NCBI GenBank assembly: GCA_002379425.1
Contig: DFTH01000005.1
Coordinates: 99,352-163,351 of the forward strand
Length of the DNA stretch: 64,000 nt
Direction: 5' to 3'
Origin: Prevotella sp. UBA4217
Lineage (GTDB): Bacteria > Bacteroidota > Bacteroidia > Bacteroidales > Bacteroidaceae
Shown here: piece by piece, positions 9,078-18,626 of the stretch
Layout of the letters: every line of letters begins with the position of its first letter
How positions within the stretch are numbered: the first letter of the stretch is position 1
The notes under the pieces: model-generated
Databases searched by the model: none
What the model was told of the DNA's origin: nothing
What the model saw: the letters and a program-made list of their open reading frames with translations, nothing else
Position numbers and translations under genes: made by a program

Positions 9078-10853
9078 TTACTTACTCAGGTCAACTACAG
9101 GATGTATAGTCCAACCAATTGAAGAATAGTAGTCGGCATTGCTTGTACTATTATTAGCCGAGTTGCCTACCAGATTGGGATTTGCATTTAGGATGCCCTG
9201 ATAGATAGGAATGAACTCATGACCCTGAATCCAAGTATCGTATGAACTCTTACTGCATCCATCATATTCAACAGGATCCTTCGGTGTGAAGTCAATGACA
9301 CCATCATTATAATTTGCCTTCGTCCAGAAATTAACGGCTGCATGCTCTTTAATCTGCTGCAGACGGTCTGCACTGTAGAAGAATCCCCAACGAATAAGGT
9401 CGAAGCCACGGCCAAATTCACAACCAAACTCCTTCGGGCGCTCCACGTTGGCAATCTGCTCGAACAGTTTATCCTTAGAATCGAAATCGGCAAGTTTCAA
9501 ATCATTGAGGTTAGCACGCCTGCGCACCTGGTTGATCCAGTCGATAGCCTGCTGTGTAGGACCATTAATCTCGTTCTCACACTCAGCAGCACGGAGCAGC
9601 ACGTCGGAGTAACGCATCATGCGAAGATTGATACCACAGCGCAAACCAGTTACGACTGAAGAGTAGAGGCCAGTACGCATGTTTGTCCACTTAGCAATAG
9701 GCAGACCTCCATAGTTATTGTTTGTTACAACAAAATCGGCGGCAGTCATTGGAGCACCATAGCAGACATTACCATACTCAAAACCTTCCCACTCTGACTC
9801 GTAAGTACCAATCGTCCAATAGAGACGCGGGTCAAGGCTACCACTGGTAGTGCGCTCAGCCTTAAAGAGATTATAGAGCCAAGGAGAAGCAGAAAGGTCA
9901 GCCCAACCACCGAAGTCACCAGGTCCGAAGTTACTCTCAATAGCATGACCCTGGGTTGCATTAGCACTGGTGTTCACTGGTGTCCACTCATCATCTGTAC
10001 CCTGTGATCCATAGTCCAGGAACTGCACCTCATAAAGACTCTCCTCATTGTTCTCGTATGCGGGGCCCTCACGGAAGTTATCACCATAGTTAGCCATCAG
10101 TTTATAGGTGCCATATTGTCCATTGATGATAGCCTTCAGCACGTCGAGCGCTTTCTGAAGATTCTCCCTGCTGGGGCGCATCATCAGTGCACGAGCATAG
10201 TAGCCTGCAGCAGCACCACAGGTTGCACGACCCTTAGCCCATTCACCGCCTAAATCACGACTTGGCAGGAGGGTCATTGCCTCTGATAAGTCTTTTTCAA
10301 CCTGGGCAAAAACTTCATCATAAGTACTATTTGTAGAATAAAGGGTTTCCAATGAAGAATAGTCACCATAGTTCAACATCAGAGTAGGATTCTGATAATA
10401 ACCTGCCAAATTATAATAACTCAATCCGCGCATAAAGAGAGCCTGACCCTTGATTCGCTTCAATTGATCATTCAAGCCACTGTTATCATCTTCAAACTTG
10501 GAAAGGATATAGTTACATACGTTAATCGTATAGTACCAGTCACGCCATACCCACTGGTTCATCTCGTTGTCAATAGGTGTGTTCAGATCGTCGTATGGCA
10601 GATACCATACCTGTGAGGAATTCCACACCTCATCGCCTCTACATACGTCGTAGTTGTAACCTACACGAGCGTATGTTCCTTCCATGCGTGAGTGATTGTA
10701 GGCAGCAATAACCGTTTCCTCCAACTCATTAGGATTCTCTCCAAAAGTGCTCGCCGTCTGCTGATTGACGTTTACAACGTCCAGTTTGCTTTCACAGGAC
10801 GTCAGCGCACCGAGACCCATCAAAAGGGCCATTGATATCTTATATAGTTTCAT
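9078..10853 (-). CDS. SusD/RagB-family glycan-binding lipoprotein
   Basis: Outer-membrane lipoprotein that caps the partner SusC transporter and delivers oligosaccharides. Typical SusD features are the lipobox LGALTSC, the N-terminal TPR-like helices, the RIKGQALFMRGLSYYNLA segment, and the C-terminal RAAECEN and FGCEFGRGFDLIRWGFF motifs. The start at 10853 gives a normal lipoprotein signal; in-frame ATGs at 10883 and 10898 also exist, and the one at 10898 overlaps the susC stop (TAATG), which would allow translational coupling. It pairs with the SusC just upstream. Confidence 0.92.
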   Translation of the reverse strand: MKLYKISMALLMGLGALTSCESKLDVVNVNQQTASTFGENPNELEETVIAAYNHSRMEGTYARVGYNYDVCRGDEVWNSSQVWYLPYDDLNTPIDNEMNQWVWRDWYYTINVCNYILSKFEDDNSGLNDQLKRIKGQALFMRGLSYYNLAGYYQNPTLMLNYGDYSSLETLYSTNSTYDEVFAQVEKDLSEAMTLLPSRDLGGEWAKGRATCGAAAGYYARALMMRPSRENLQKALDVLKAIINGQYGTYKLMANYGDNFREGPAYENNEESLYEVQFLDYGSQGTDDEWTPVNTSANATQGHAIESNFGPGDFGGWADLSASPWLYNLFKAERTTSGSLDPRLYWTIGTYESEWEGFEYGNVCYGAPMTAADFVVTNNNYGGLPIAKWTNMRTGLYSSVVTGLRCGINLRMMRYSDVLLRAAECENEINGPTQQAIDWINQVRRRANLNDLKLADFDSKDKLFEQIANVERPKEFGCEFGRGFDLIRWGFFYSADRLQQIKEHAAVNFWTKANYNDGVIDFTPKDPVEYDGCSKSSYDTWIQGHEFIPIYQGILNANPNLVGNSANNSTSNADYYSSIGWTIHPVVDLSK

Positions 10854-10897
10854 AGAATTCTTCTGTTTTTTCAATTTGTTCATATTTCTTATCCCCA

Positions 10898-13800
10898 TTA
10901 GAATGAGAAGAGAATACCTCCCATGAAGCTACGTGCACTGGGATAAGAACACCAGTTATAGCCAGGAGTGAATGTTCCACCAGCATAGTCAACATTGTAA
11001 CCCTTGTAGCCTGTGAACGTATAGAGGTTCTGGGCTGATACATAGATGCGGACACCAGTGACATAATTCTTGAAAATCTTATCGGGAACGTTGTAGCCTA
11101 ACTCAACGTTGGCAATCTTCCAATAGGCAGCATTCTGAATCTTGCGGTCACTGAAAAGGTCATTCCAAGGCATCGTAGCGCTATTAGAATAATATGTACG
11201 GGGAACATTGGAAGTATAAGTGTCACCATTCCACTGGTTGGCACCAAGCAAGGCAACATCCTTATTGCCTGCACCGTAACTGGAGGTCAAGTTGTTGTAG
11301 ATACCGTCGGATACATGATAATTAAGAGCACCGAAGGTAGAAATACTCAAGTCGAAGTTCTTGTACTCCAGATGTGCGCTCAGACCGAAGTTAATCTTTG
11401 GCAGACCACCACCCAGGACGATACGGTCGTCTGTAGTAATGACTCCATCACCATTGACATCCTTATAGAGGCAGTCACCGACATTGGCACCAGACTGGAG
11501 AGCAACTGCATTGTGAGCATCAAGGTCTGCCTGTGTACGAGCAATGCCCTCATAAACATAGCCATAGAACTGACCGACCTCTTCACCAACTTTCGTTATA
11601 TAATCATTACCGCTAATATAAGACTCCGTTCCGAAGCCAAGTGAAGTCACCTTATTCTTCAGCGTGCTCAGGTTGGCACTGATCTGATGCTTCAGAGGAT
11701 GATCATTGTTACGGTAGGTCACAGAGAACTCAAAACCGCTATTCTCCATAGAAGCAGCATTCATAGTGACCTGGTCATTGGAGAAGCCACCACTATTGGG
11801 AACAGGCACGTGCTCAAAGAGCAGGTCCTGAGACTTATTCTTATACCACTCAGCAGTGAACTCAATGCGGTTGTTGAAGAAAGCCAAATCAATACCGACG
11901 TTCATGGTCTTCTTCTTCTCCCAATACACATCCTCAACAACAAACTTCGCTGCGGCAGAACCAGTGACAGGCTGATTACCGAAACTGTAGGTCATATTGT
12001 TACGAGCCATGGTCATCTCATAGACACCATCGGCAATATTCTCATTACCCAGTTCACCATAACTGGCGCGAACCTTGAACATGTTCACAATATTATGGTC
12101 GATGGGGAAGAACTTTTCCTTATCAAAACGCCAACCGATAGAGATTGAAGGGAATGTATCCCAGCGACGGTCTTTAGACAGGCGGGAACTACCATCACGA
12201 CGTACAATCGCAGAAAGCAAGTACTTGCCGTCATAGTCGTAGTTCAGACGAGCGATATAGGAAGCCATCGTGTGCTTGTACTCGTATGAGTCAGCATCCC
12301 TGGTAAGAGCATTCTGAATCTGCAAGTAATAAGGCTCTGTAAAGTTTACACCCCATGCTGACAGAGTGTTTGTGTTCTCCTGTTCAAAAGTCTGACCGAC
12401 AACCAAATTAGCATGGTGTAAACCAAAAGTACCATCGTATGTCAATGTGTTCTCAATCAGGGCATCCGTATATTTGCGGTGAGCCTTGGTCAACTTTTCA
12501 TTACTTTTGTCCAGATATACACGGTTACTCTGAATCCATGCTGAGATCCATGTCCTGTCATTTGCATGAGTAGCACTGTATGAAAGGTTAATCTTATAGG
12601 TCAACTTATGATTCTTGCTCTTGACACCAAGCATTTCTAACAAGTCAACATCAGCAGAGCCCGTGCCTACAAAACGGTCAACAATTGTATTACGCTGGAA
12701 AAGATTGTTAACCAGCAACGGGTTGGCAGCAGAGATATCGCCATGTACAGTATCATAATATACACCATAGCCGTATGCATCATAATTCCAGTTGCTAGCA
12801 GCACCTACTTTGTCGTCAAGTACCCAAGTACTAGGATCGTATGCCTTGATGGTTGGCTGCATAGACAAAGCACCGCCTAGCACATTCCAACCTGTCATAC
12901 CCCACAGACCCTGGACGTATTCCTGCGCATTGGAAACACCCATACCATCCTGACTAGAATGAGAATATACAAAACTGGTACGGAACTTAACGAATTTCGT
13001 GTCCATCGTGTTGTTTACACGGGCGGTGAAACGCTCATAGTTAGGACCTGCACCCTCAAGCGTACCCTTCTGTTTGAAATAGTCAAGACCAATATTATAG
13101 GTATTGTGTGCACCACCACCACTCAGATTCACATTGTGGTTCTGGCGGATACCTGTCTTGAAGACCTCTTTAAACCAATCTGTATTAGTGTTATCCTGGA
13201 ATTTATAAACGCCATCGGAAACTTGGCTATAACCACCAGGGAGAGGAGTACCAGAATTAGCGCAAGCCTGCCCCAGATATGTACTATACTGATCAGCATT
13301 CATCACATCATAGACACCACTGGGAATCTGGTCAACACCAAAGTAACCCTTATAGTCAACCTTCAAAGGCTGATCCTTCTTACCACCCTTTGTTGTGATG
13401 ATAACCACACCGTTAGCAGCACGAGAACCGTAGATGGCACCGGCAGAAGCATCCTTCAGCACCTGGATGGTCTCGATATCATTAGGAGAGAAGTCACGGA
13501 TAGAAGTACCCATGGGCACACCATCAACTACATAAAGAGGAGCAGTGCTACCGAACGAACCGATACCACGGATACGAACAGCAGGATCGGCACCAGGCTG
13601 ACCGTCGGAGGTAATCTGCACACCTGCTACCTTACCTTCCAGCATCGTGGAGATGTTAGAATTTGACACGCGCTTCAGTTCATCAGCGTTCACAATAGAC
13701 ACAGAACCTGTCAGGTCGGCCTTCTTCTGAACACCATAACCCACGACAACAACCTGATCAAGCATCATGGCGTCGCTCTCCATCTGGATCTGCTCGATAA

Positions 13801-14101
13801 TGGCACGACCACGGATGGCAATCTCACGGTCCTTGTAACCCACGTAACTAATCACGAGTGTACCATTGGCGGGAGCGTCGATCGTGAAGTTACCGTCGAA
13901 GTCAGTGATAACACCCGTCTGGGCATTCTTCAACTTGACAGTAGCACCAATCAGCGCTTCTCCATCCTGATCCACAACCTGACCAGAGACCTTGATGGTC
14001 TGGCCCTGCTGCACAGATGCATTCACGGTCGTCGGGCAGAACGTGAGCCCGCCCAGTGTTCCCATGAACAGCATCGCAGAGAATAATACTTGTTTTCTCA
14101 T
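10898..14101 (-). CDS. SusC/RagA-family TonB-dependent outer-membrane transporter
   Basis: Energised outer-membrane importer of oligosaccharides, 1067 residues. Signal peptide (about 1-28), carboxypeptidase-like regulatory domain (about 35-115, with the DFDGNFTI and ISYVGY motifs), TonB box region near VVVGYG, plug domain with YVVDGVP and GSRAANGVV, and a 22-strand barrel ending in ...GGILFSF with terminal Phe. It heads the susC-susD-lipoprotein-GH43 operon. Its promoter has a good -7 box but no recognisable -33 element, and two direct repeats lie just upstream, consistent with control by the adjacent AraC-type regulator (inference). Confidence 0.95.
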   Translation of the reverse strand: MRKQVLFSAMLFMGTLGGLTFCPTTVNASVQQGQTIKVSGQVVDQDGEALIGATVKLKNAQTGVITDFDGNFTIDAPANGTLVISYVGYKDREIAIRGRAIIEQIQMESDAMMLDQVVVVGYGVQKKADLTGSVSIVNADELKRVSNSNISTMLEGKVAGVQITSDGQPGADPAVRIRGIGSFGSTAPLYVVDGVPMGTSIRDFSPNDIETIQVLKDASAGAIYGSRAANGVVIITTKGGKKDQPLKVDYKGYFGVDQIPSGVYDVMNADQYSTYLGQACANSGTPLPGGYSQVSDGVYKFQDNTNTDWFKEVFKTGIRQNHNVNLSGGGAHNTYNIGLDYFKQKGTLEGAGPNYERFTARVNNTMDTKFVKFRTSFVYSHSSQDGMGVSNAQEYVQGLWGMTGWNVLGGALSMQPTIKAYDPSTWVLDDKVGAASNWNYDAYGYGVYYDTVHGDISAANPLLVNNLFQRNTIVDRFVGTGSADVDLLEMLGVKSKNHKLTYKINLSYSATHANDRTWISAWIQSNRVYLDKSNEKLTKAHRKYTDALIENTLTYDGTFGLHHANLVVGQTFEQENTNTLSAWGVNFTEPYYLQIQNALTRDADSYEYKHTMASYIARLNYDYDGKYLLSAIVRRDGSSRLSKDRRWDTFPSISIGWRFDKEKFFPIDHNIVNMFKVRASYGELGNENIADGVYEMTMARNNMTYSFGNQPVTGSAAAKFVVEDVYWEKKKTMNVGIDLAFFNNRIEFTAEWYKNKSQDLLFEHVPVPNSGGFSNDQVTMNAASMENSGFEFSVTYRNNDHPLKHQISANLSTLKNKVTSLGFGTESYISGNDYITKVGEEVGQFYGYVYEGIARTQADLDAHNAVALQSGANVGDCLYKDVNGDGVITTDDRIVLGGGLPKINFGLSAHLEYKNFDLSISTFGALNYHVSDGIYNNLTSSYGAGNKDVALLGANQWNGDTYTSNVPRTYYSNSATMPWNDLFSDRKIQNAAYWKIANVELGYNVPDKIFKNYVTGVRIYVSAQNLYTFTGYKGYNVDYAGGTFTPGYNWCSYPSARSFMGGILFSF

Positions 14102-14145
14102 TGTTAATTGGTTTTAGTTTTAGAAAATGTTTATTATATTAGTGA

Positions 14146-14162
14146 AATTTTGCGCAAAATTA
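14146..14162 (-). promoter_or_regulatory. susC -7 box within a 16-bp palindrome
   Basis: Minus-strand TAATTTTG (14162-14155) overlaps the perfect palindrome AATTTTGCGCAAAATT (14146-14161), 53 bases before the susC ATG. No TTG is present about 20 bases further upstream, suggesting an activator-dependent promoter. Confidence 0.5.
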
Positions 14163-14182
14163 ATAAATAATAATAGTAATAG

Positions 14183-14216
14183 GGTGGACAATACGATTTA
14201 TTAGGTGGACAAAACG
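14183..14216. promoter_or_regulatory. Direct-repeat operator candidate for the AraC-type regulator
   Basis: GGTGGACAATACG (14183-14195) and GGTGGACAAAACG (14204-14216) match at 12 of 13 positions and are 21 bases apart, two helical turns on the same face. They lie directly upstream of the susC -7 box, where a -33 element is missing. AraC-family proteins commonly bind such direct repeats. Confidence 0.6.
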
Positions 14217-14249
14217 CATTTCTCGCTAACTATAGCGTATTTTACACCT

Positions 14250-14288
14250 CTTGAGGTATATCAAGACCTACTCTTGAGGTATGTCAAG
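14250..14288. repeat. Two tandem palindromes at the regulator 3' end
   Basis: CTTGAGGTATATCAAG (14250-14265) and CTTGAGGTATGTCAAG (14273-14288) are near-identical, 23 bases apart, each with CTTGA/TCAAG arms. The second encodes the last residues of the regulator; the first lies just past its stop, so the gene end has been locally duplicated. Confidence 0.6.
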
Positions 14289-17237
14289 AAGTTCCTTGTT
14301 ACTTTGATAAGTACTTGGGCTCACTCCGAACATCTTGGTGAAACAGCGTGTGAAGTATTTCGGATCGTTGAACCCCACAGCGTATGCCACCTCCGTCACA
14401 TTGCGGTTGCCGGTCTTGGCAGTTAGTAGTTCTTTGGCCATATTCAGGCGATAGTTGCGGATAAACTGTCCGGCAGGCACTCCCACCTCCGCATTCAGAT
14501 GCTTACTGGCCACCGTGCGGCTCATGCCCAGGGCGTCGCAGAATTCCTGCACGCCAAAGTCTGCATCCATATAGTGCTGTTCCATGATATCCATGACGCG
14601 CTCCATGAACGGACGGGTCGCCTTCATCACCTCCTCCTTGTCGGCTTCCACGCTCTTCGTCACACTAACCTTGTAGCGCTGCTGGTTGTCGAGGATGTTC
14701 TGGATACGCGTCTGAAGTTGGCGGGGATCCTCCGACTCCTCCAGCACCTTCCGGATAGGATTGAGTAATTGTTCGGCCTCAATGCGCTTCAGACGGGCCA
14801 CCCACCTATTATATATATATATGACGAGTACCACGAAGAGTATGCTCAGCAATAGCCTGAACCACCAACTCTTCCAGAATGGCGGGACGACAACGATGTC
14901 GATGGAGGCTATGTCGGAATAATCGGCAGAGAGGGTGGAAATATACCTCACCTCAAAGGTATATCGGCCCGCCGGCAATGCACTGTAACGCACGGAGTGC
15001 TCTCCAAGTTTAAGCGGTGTCCATTCATCGTCGAGGCCTTTCATCCTATAACTGAACATGACGCGGTCTTCATTGCCATAGTCCAAGGCAGAGAAGGCTA
15101 TCGTGAAGGAACGGTTGCTCTCACGCATCTGGATGGTTGACGCTATGGAAATATCTTCTGACAGGTAATCGCTGCCTGAGGCAACATCCTGGTTATCGAT
15201 AGTCAGATGGGTGAACACGAGTTTCCCGTAGGGCTTGGACTCCGTATTCTCGCCCAGCACCTCTGTCAGACCGCCTTCACTGCCCAGGTAGATGATGCCT
15301 TCATCATCCGAAATGGCTGAGTTCCAGTAGAAATGGTGATCCACCAGACCTTCATCATTGAAATAGTTGGAGAAGATGTGTGATTTCGGGTCATATACCG
15401 AGAGACCGTTCTGGGTAGTGATCCACAGATGGCCGTTCGGATCCTCGACAATGCCCTTGACGCTGCCAAAGGCTAACCCGTCTTCGACAGATAATGCCTC
15501 GAAGCGCCGGCTACCGTCTTTCCCATCTTTGACAAGCCTGTAAATGCCATAGCCATTGCTGCCCAGCCAGAGCGTACCGTCGCGGGTCTGGCAAAACGAG
15601 GAGATCTTATCTACGATACGCGAACCTGGCTCATCCAGTTTATGGGAGATGCCCTCTGTCTTGAATGGCCTGCGTCCCTGTCGCCCTGAGTTCAGGTCAA
15701 CCAGTCGCAAGCCCTCCATACAGCCCATCCACAAGATGCCATCACGGTCAACGATGGCTCCGATACAGCCTGTGACACTGCGGCAACCCTCAAACGGCTC
15801 TTCTATCTTCTGGGTCTTATAGTCATAATAGTACAGTCCGGCATTACTACCTATCCACAGTCCGTCATTGATCGTATCGTTGGCTAAGGCTCCCACGAAA
15901 CTGGTGCGTATGCCATAGTCTCTGGGCAGTTCAATACGTGAGATATTCTGGGGATTCCCCTTGTCGGTCACACATACGCCACCTCCCCAGGTGCCTATCC
16001 ATAATCGCCCATGGTGGTCCGCTACGAGGGCTGAGACACTATTATGCGACAAACCGGAATTAGATGTCGTAAAATGGATGAACTCACTCGCGCCCTTCTC
16101 TCTCAGGTTGAGACCTCCCTCCACCGTTCCCACCCAGAGGCGGCCATCGGGTTCGGCATACATGGCATTGACGGGATTAGGCGAGAGAGAACGGGGATCG
16201 GCAGTGTGGACAGAGTTACGCAGCAGCAGCCTACGAGGGCTCAGGCAGGCGATTCCGCCAGACTCTGTACATATCCAGATATGTCCATGATAGATACGGA
16301 TACTATGTATGAAATCGCTCTTCAACGGCAGGTTGCTCTCCGTATTCCAAACGGTAAAACGATCTGCCTTGTCGTCGTAGATATTAATGCCAGACAGTGA
16401 GCCTACCAAGAGTTGGTTGTCGGGCGTCACTGCCAGACTGGACAGGAAGACGTGCGACAGGGATCCCGGCAGACTGGAGTGATGATACTCGTCGAGCCTC
16501 TGCTGATAGGGATCATAACGAAAAAGGCCCATATTGGTCGTGATCCATATCACATTATTACGCTTGAGGATATCGGTAATATAATAGTTCTGCAAGGGCT
16601 TGAGAAGGGCGGATATCTCCTCTCGCACCAGTTTCCCGTTCCTCTCAGTCAGCCTGTAAAGACCACCGTCGATGCCAATCCATGGCTTTCCGTTGCCTTC
16701 TATGTCACTGATGGCCATGTCGAGCATGCGCCAAGGGTGGGGATAGGCACATATCTTGTCTATCTCGCCGTCGTCCCTGAAGGTGATCAGGCTGACCTGC
16801 TGATTATTGATGATCCAGATCCTTCCAAGGGCATCGCGATAGCATCGGATAGAGGGCTGAACGAGAAGTTTCTGCAGTTCCGGATGATCAGGGACGACCG
16901 AACTCATCGTCCTCAGGTCGATGATATCGATACCCTCGTCGAACGCCACCCACAGCCGACGGAAATCATCCTCCGTGATGCTCCTGCAAGACTTGCTGTT
17001 CAGGTCGAGCCGAGGTTCCATTACGCCATAGCCATCGTATCGCACCAATCCACCCCCAAAAGTGGATATCCAGAGGAAACCGCTCGAATCTTCAAAGATA
17101 TCGCTGATATTATTATGAGGCAAGCCATTGCTCAGGTCCAGATACGACACGTTGTAGCGCTCCGTCAGGACGTTCTCCTCCCCAGCGGAGCAGGGCAAAG
17201 GAACCAGAAGAAGAAAAAGGAAGACAAAAAGAGCCAT
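14268..17237 (-). CDS. Membrane sensor with Reg_prop/Y_Y_Y domains fused directly to an AraC-type DNA-binding domain
   Basis: One-piece transmembrane regulator of 989 residues. Order: signal peptide (1-18); periplasmic two-propeller sensor built of Reg_prop repeats such as GFLWISTFGGGL, RLWVGTVEGGL and RLWIGTWGGGV (about 30-690); Y_Y_Y domain (about 700-785); one membrane helix (about 788-808); short linker; AraC HTH (about 875-980) with GMSRTVASKHL and VAYAVGFNDPKYFTRCFTKMFGVSP. Classical hybrid two-component regulators have histidine-kinase and receiver domains between these parts; here both are absent. It follows the MFS gene by 14 bases with a Shine-Dalgarno-like AGGAGA, rare in this phylum, and precedes the susC it probably activates. 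Confidence 0.85.
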   Translation of the reverse strand: MALFVFLFLLLVPLPCSAGEENVLTERYNVSYLDLSNGLPHNNISDIFEDSSGFLWISTFGGGLVRYDGYGVMEPRLDLNSKSCRSITEDDFRRLWVAFDEGIDIIDLRTMSSVVPDHPELQKLLVQPSIRCYRDALGRIWIINNQQVSLITFRDDGEIDKICAYPHPWRMLDMAISDIEGNGKPWIGIDGGLYRLTERNGKLVREEISALLKPLQNYYITDILKRNNVIWITTNMGLFRYDPYQQRLDEYHHSSLPGSLSHVFLSSLAVTPDNQLLVGSLSGINIYDDKADRFTVWNTESNLPLKSDFIHSIRIYHGHIWICTESGGIACLSPRRLLLRNSVHTADPRSLSPNPVNAMYAEPDGRLWVGTVEGGLNLREKGASEFIHFTTSNSGLSHNSVSALVADHHGRLWIGTWGGGVCVTDKGNPQNISRIELPRDYGIRTSFVGALANDTINDGLWIGSNAGLYYYDYKTQKIEEPFEGCRSVTGCIGAIVDRDGILWMGCMEGLRLVDLNSGRQGRRPFKTEGISHKLDEPGSRIVDKISSFCQTRDGTLWLGSNGYGIYRLVKDGKDGSRRFEALSVEDGLAFGSVKGIVEDPNGHLWITTQNGLSVYDPKSHIFSNYFNDEGLVDHHFYWNSAISDDEGIIYLGSEGGLTEVLGENTESKPYGKLVFTHLTIDNQDVASGSDYLSEDISIASTIQMRESNRSFTIAFSALDYGNEDRVMFSYRMKGLDDEWTPLKLGEHSVRYSALPAGRYTFEVRYISTLSADYSDIASIDIVVVPPFWKSWWFRLLLSILFVVLVIYIYNRWVARLKRIEAEQLLNPIRKVLEESEDPRQLQTRIQNILDNQQRYKVSVTKSVEADKEEVMKATRPFMERVMDIMEQHYMDADFGVQEFCDALGMSRTVASKHLNAEVGVPAGQFIRNYRLNMAKELLTAKTGNRNVTEVAYAVGFNDPKYFTRCFTKMFGVSPSTYQSNKELLDIPQE

Positions 17238-17251
17238 CTATCTCCTATTAA

Positions 17252-18574
17252 CTACTTCTTTTCTCTAATCACAAACACACAGGCAGAGGCAATCAGGAAA
17301 CTGACTCCGGCCACGACCATCATCGACGACTGATGGCTGCCCACCAAAGACAAGATCACACCGCCCAGAAGGGCTGCAACGATCTGAGGAATGCATATCG
17401 TGCCGTTGAACAAGCCAAGGTAGGCACCCATGTGACCGTAGCCTTGCAAGGCGTTGGTAACGAAGGTGAACGGCATGGCGAGCATCGCCGCCCAGGCACA
17501 ACCGATCAGCAGGAACGGGATGAACTGCAGGTACTGGTCATGGATATAGGGCACGAGGATGAAGCCGACAGCACCAATCAGCAGGCTGACAGAATAGGCC
17601 ATCTTCGTGTTCTTGAACTGTGGGAGCAGGGCTGCCCATATAACGGAGCCAACGGCCTGTACGGCAAATAGGATGCCCACCCAGTTGCCTGCTTCCTGGA
17701 AAGCCTCGCTGGCTGGGTCGGTCGTATCCCAGACCACCTCGGCAATGGCGCCGGTGGTATAGTTCCACATGTAAAGCATGGCGGCCCAGGAGAAGAACTG
17801 CACGAGTCCAACTTTCCAGAATGTAGAAGGGGCGTTCTTCAGGAGAGTGATCCAGTTGCCTGAGGACTCGGAAGACTCTGAGGTCTCGGAGAGTCCATTA
17901 TACTCCGCATACTCCTTCGGCGGCCACTCCTTCACCTTCATCGTAGTGTAGATGACACAGAGTATCAGGATGGCAGCCCCGATATAGAACGACCAAATGA
18001 CGCTGTCGGGTACCACCCCCTTCTCCGCCACGTTGCTGATGCCAATAAAGGTGAACACAAAAGGAAACACAAAGCCCAGCACTGATCCAGAGTTGCAGAG
18101 GAACGACTGGATGGAGTAGGCCTTGGCCTTCTGTTTCTCATTCACCATGTCGCCCACCAGCATCTTGAAAGGCTGCATCGCCATGTTGATGCTCGTGTCG
18201 AGGAACATCAGGGCTATCAGTCCGAACATCATCGCGGCACTCACCGTCAGGCCGAGCGAACCGGAGTTGGGCAACAGGCACATCACCAGCACAGCGACGG
18301 CTGCACCAACAAACAGATAGGGAATGCGACGGCCGAAGCGCGTCCACGTCTTGTCGCTGAGGGTCCCTACAATCGGTTGCACAAGGATACCCATCAGCGG
18401 TGGCAGGATCCAGAAATAACTCAGGTTATGCGGATCAGCACCAAGGGTAGCGAATATCCTGGAGATGTTCGCACTTTGCAGGGCGTATGCAATCTGCACC
18501 CCGAAGAACCCGAAACTCAGGTTCCACAATTTCCAAAATGATAAGTCTGGCTTTGTCTTTAATTCATAATTCAT
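17252..18574 (-). CDS. MFS sugar transporter, SLC45/GPH type (probable maltose or maltodextrin importer)
   Basis: Inner-membrane symporter of 440 residues with about 12 membrane segments. The N-terminus (FWKLWNLSFGFFGVQIAYAL) and the loop GTLSDKTWTRFGRRIPY are typical of SLC45-like sucrose/maltose carriers found in Bacteroidota alpha-glucan loci. It lies 52 bases after the LacI-family regulator in the same direction and is probably co-transcribed with it; the divergent susC-susD-susE-susF genes supply oligosaccharides from outside. The ATG lies in a run of AATTCATA-like intergenic repeats, so the exact start is less certain. Confidence 0.85.
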   Translation of the reverse strand: MNYELKTKPDLSFWKLWNLSFGFFGVQIAYALQSANISRIFATLGADPHNLSYFWILPPLMGILVQPIVGTLSDKTWTRFGRRIPYLFVGAAVAVLVMCLLPNSGSLGLTVSAAMMFGLIALMFLDTSINMAMQPFKMLVGDMVNEKQKAKAYSIQSFLCNSGSVLGFVFPFVFTFIGISNVAEKGVVPDSVIWSFYIGAAILILCVIYTTMKVKEWPPKEYAEYNGLSETSESSESSGNWITLLKNAPSTFWKVGLVQFFSWAAMLYMWNYTTGAIAEVVWDTTDPASEAFQEAGNWVGILFAVQAVGSVIWAALLPQFKNTKMAYSVSLLIGAVGFILVPYIHDQYLQFIPFLLIGCAWAAMLAMPFTFVTNALQGYGHMGAYLGLFNGTICIPQIVAALLGGVILSLVGSHQSSMMVVAGVSFLIASACVFVIREKK

Positions 18575-18594
18575 AATTCACAATTCATAATTAT
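18562..18594. repeat. Short intergenic tandem repeat (AATTCATA units)
   Basis: Four or more imperfect copies of AATTCAT(A) fill the gap between the LacI and MFS genes and run into the MFS start. Similar 7-8 base repeats occur in other gaps of the window. Confidence 0.6.
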
Positions 18595-18626
18595 GGTTTT
18601 ACATTCTTAGTCGCTTGAATGAGAAA

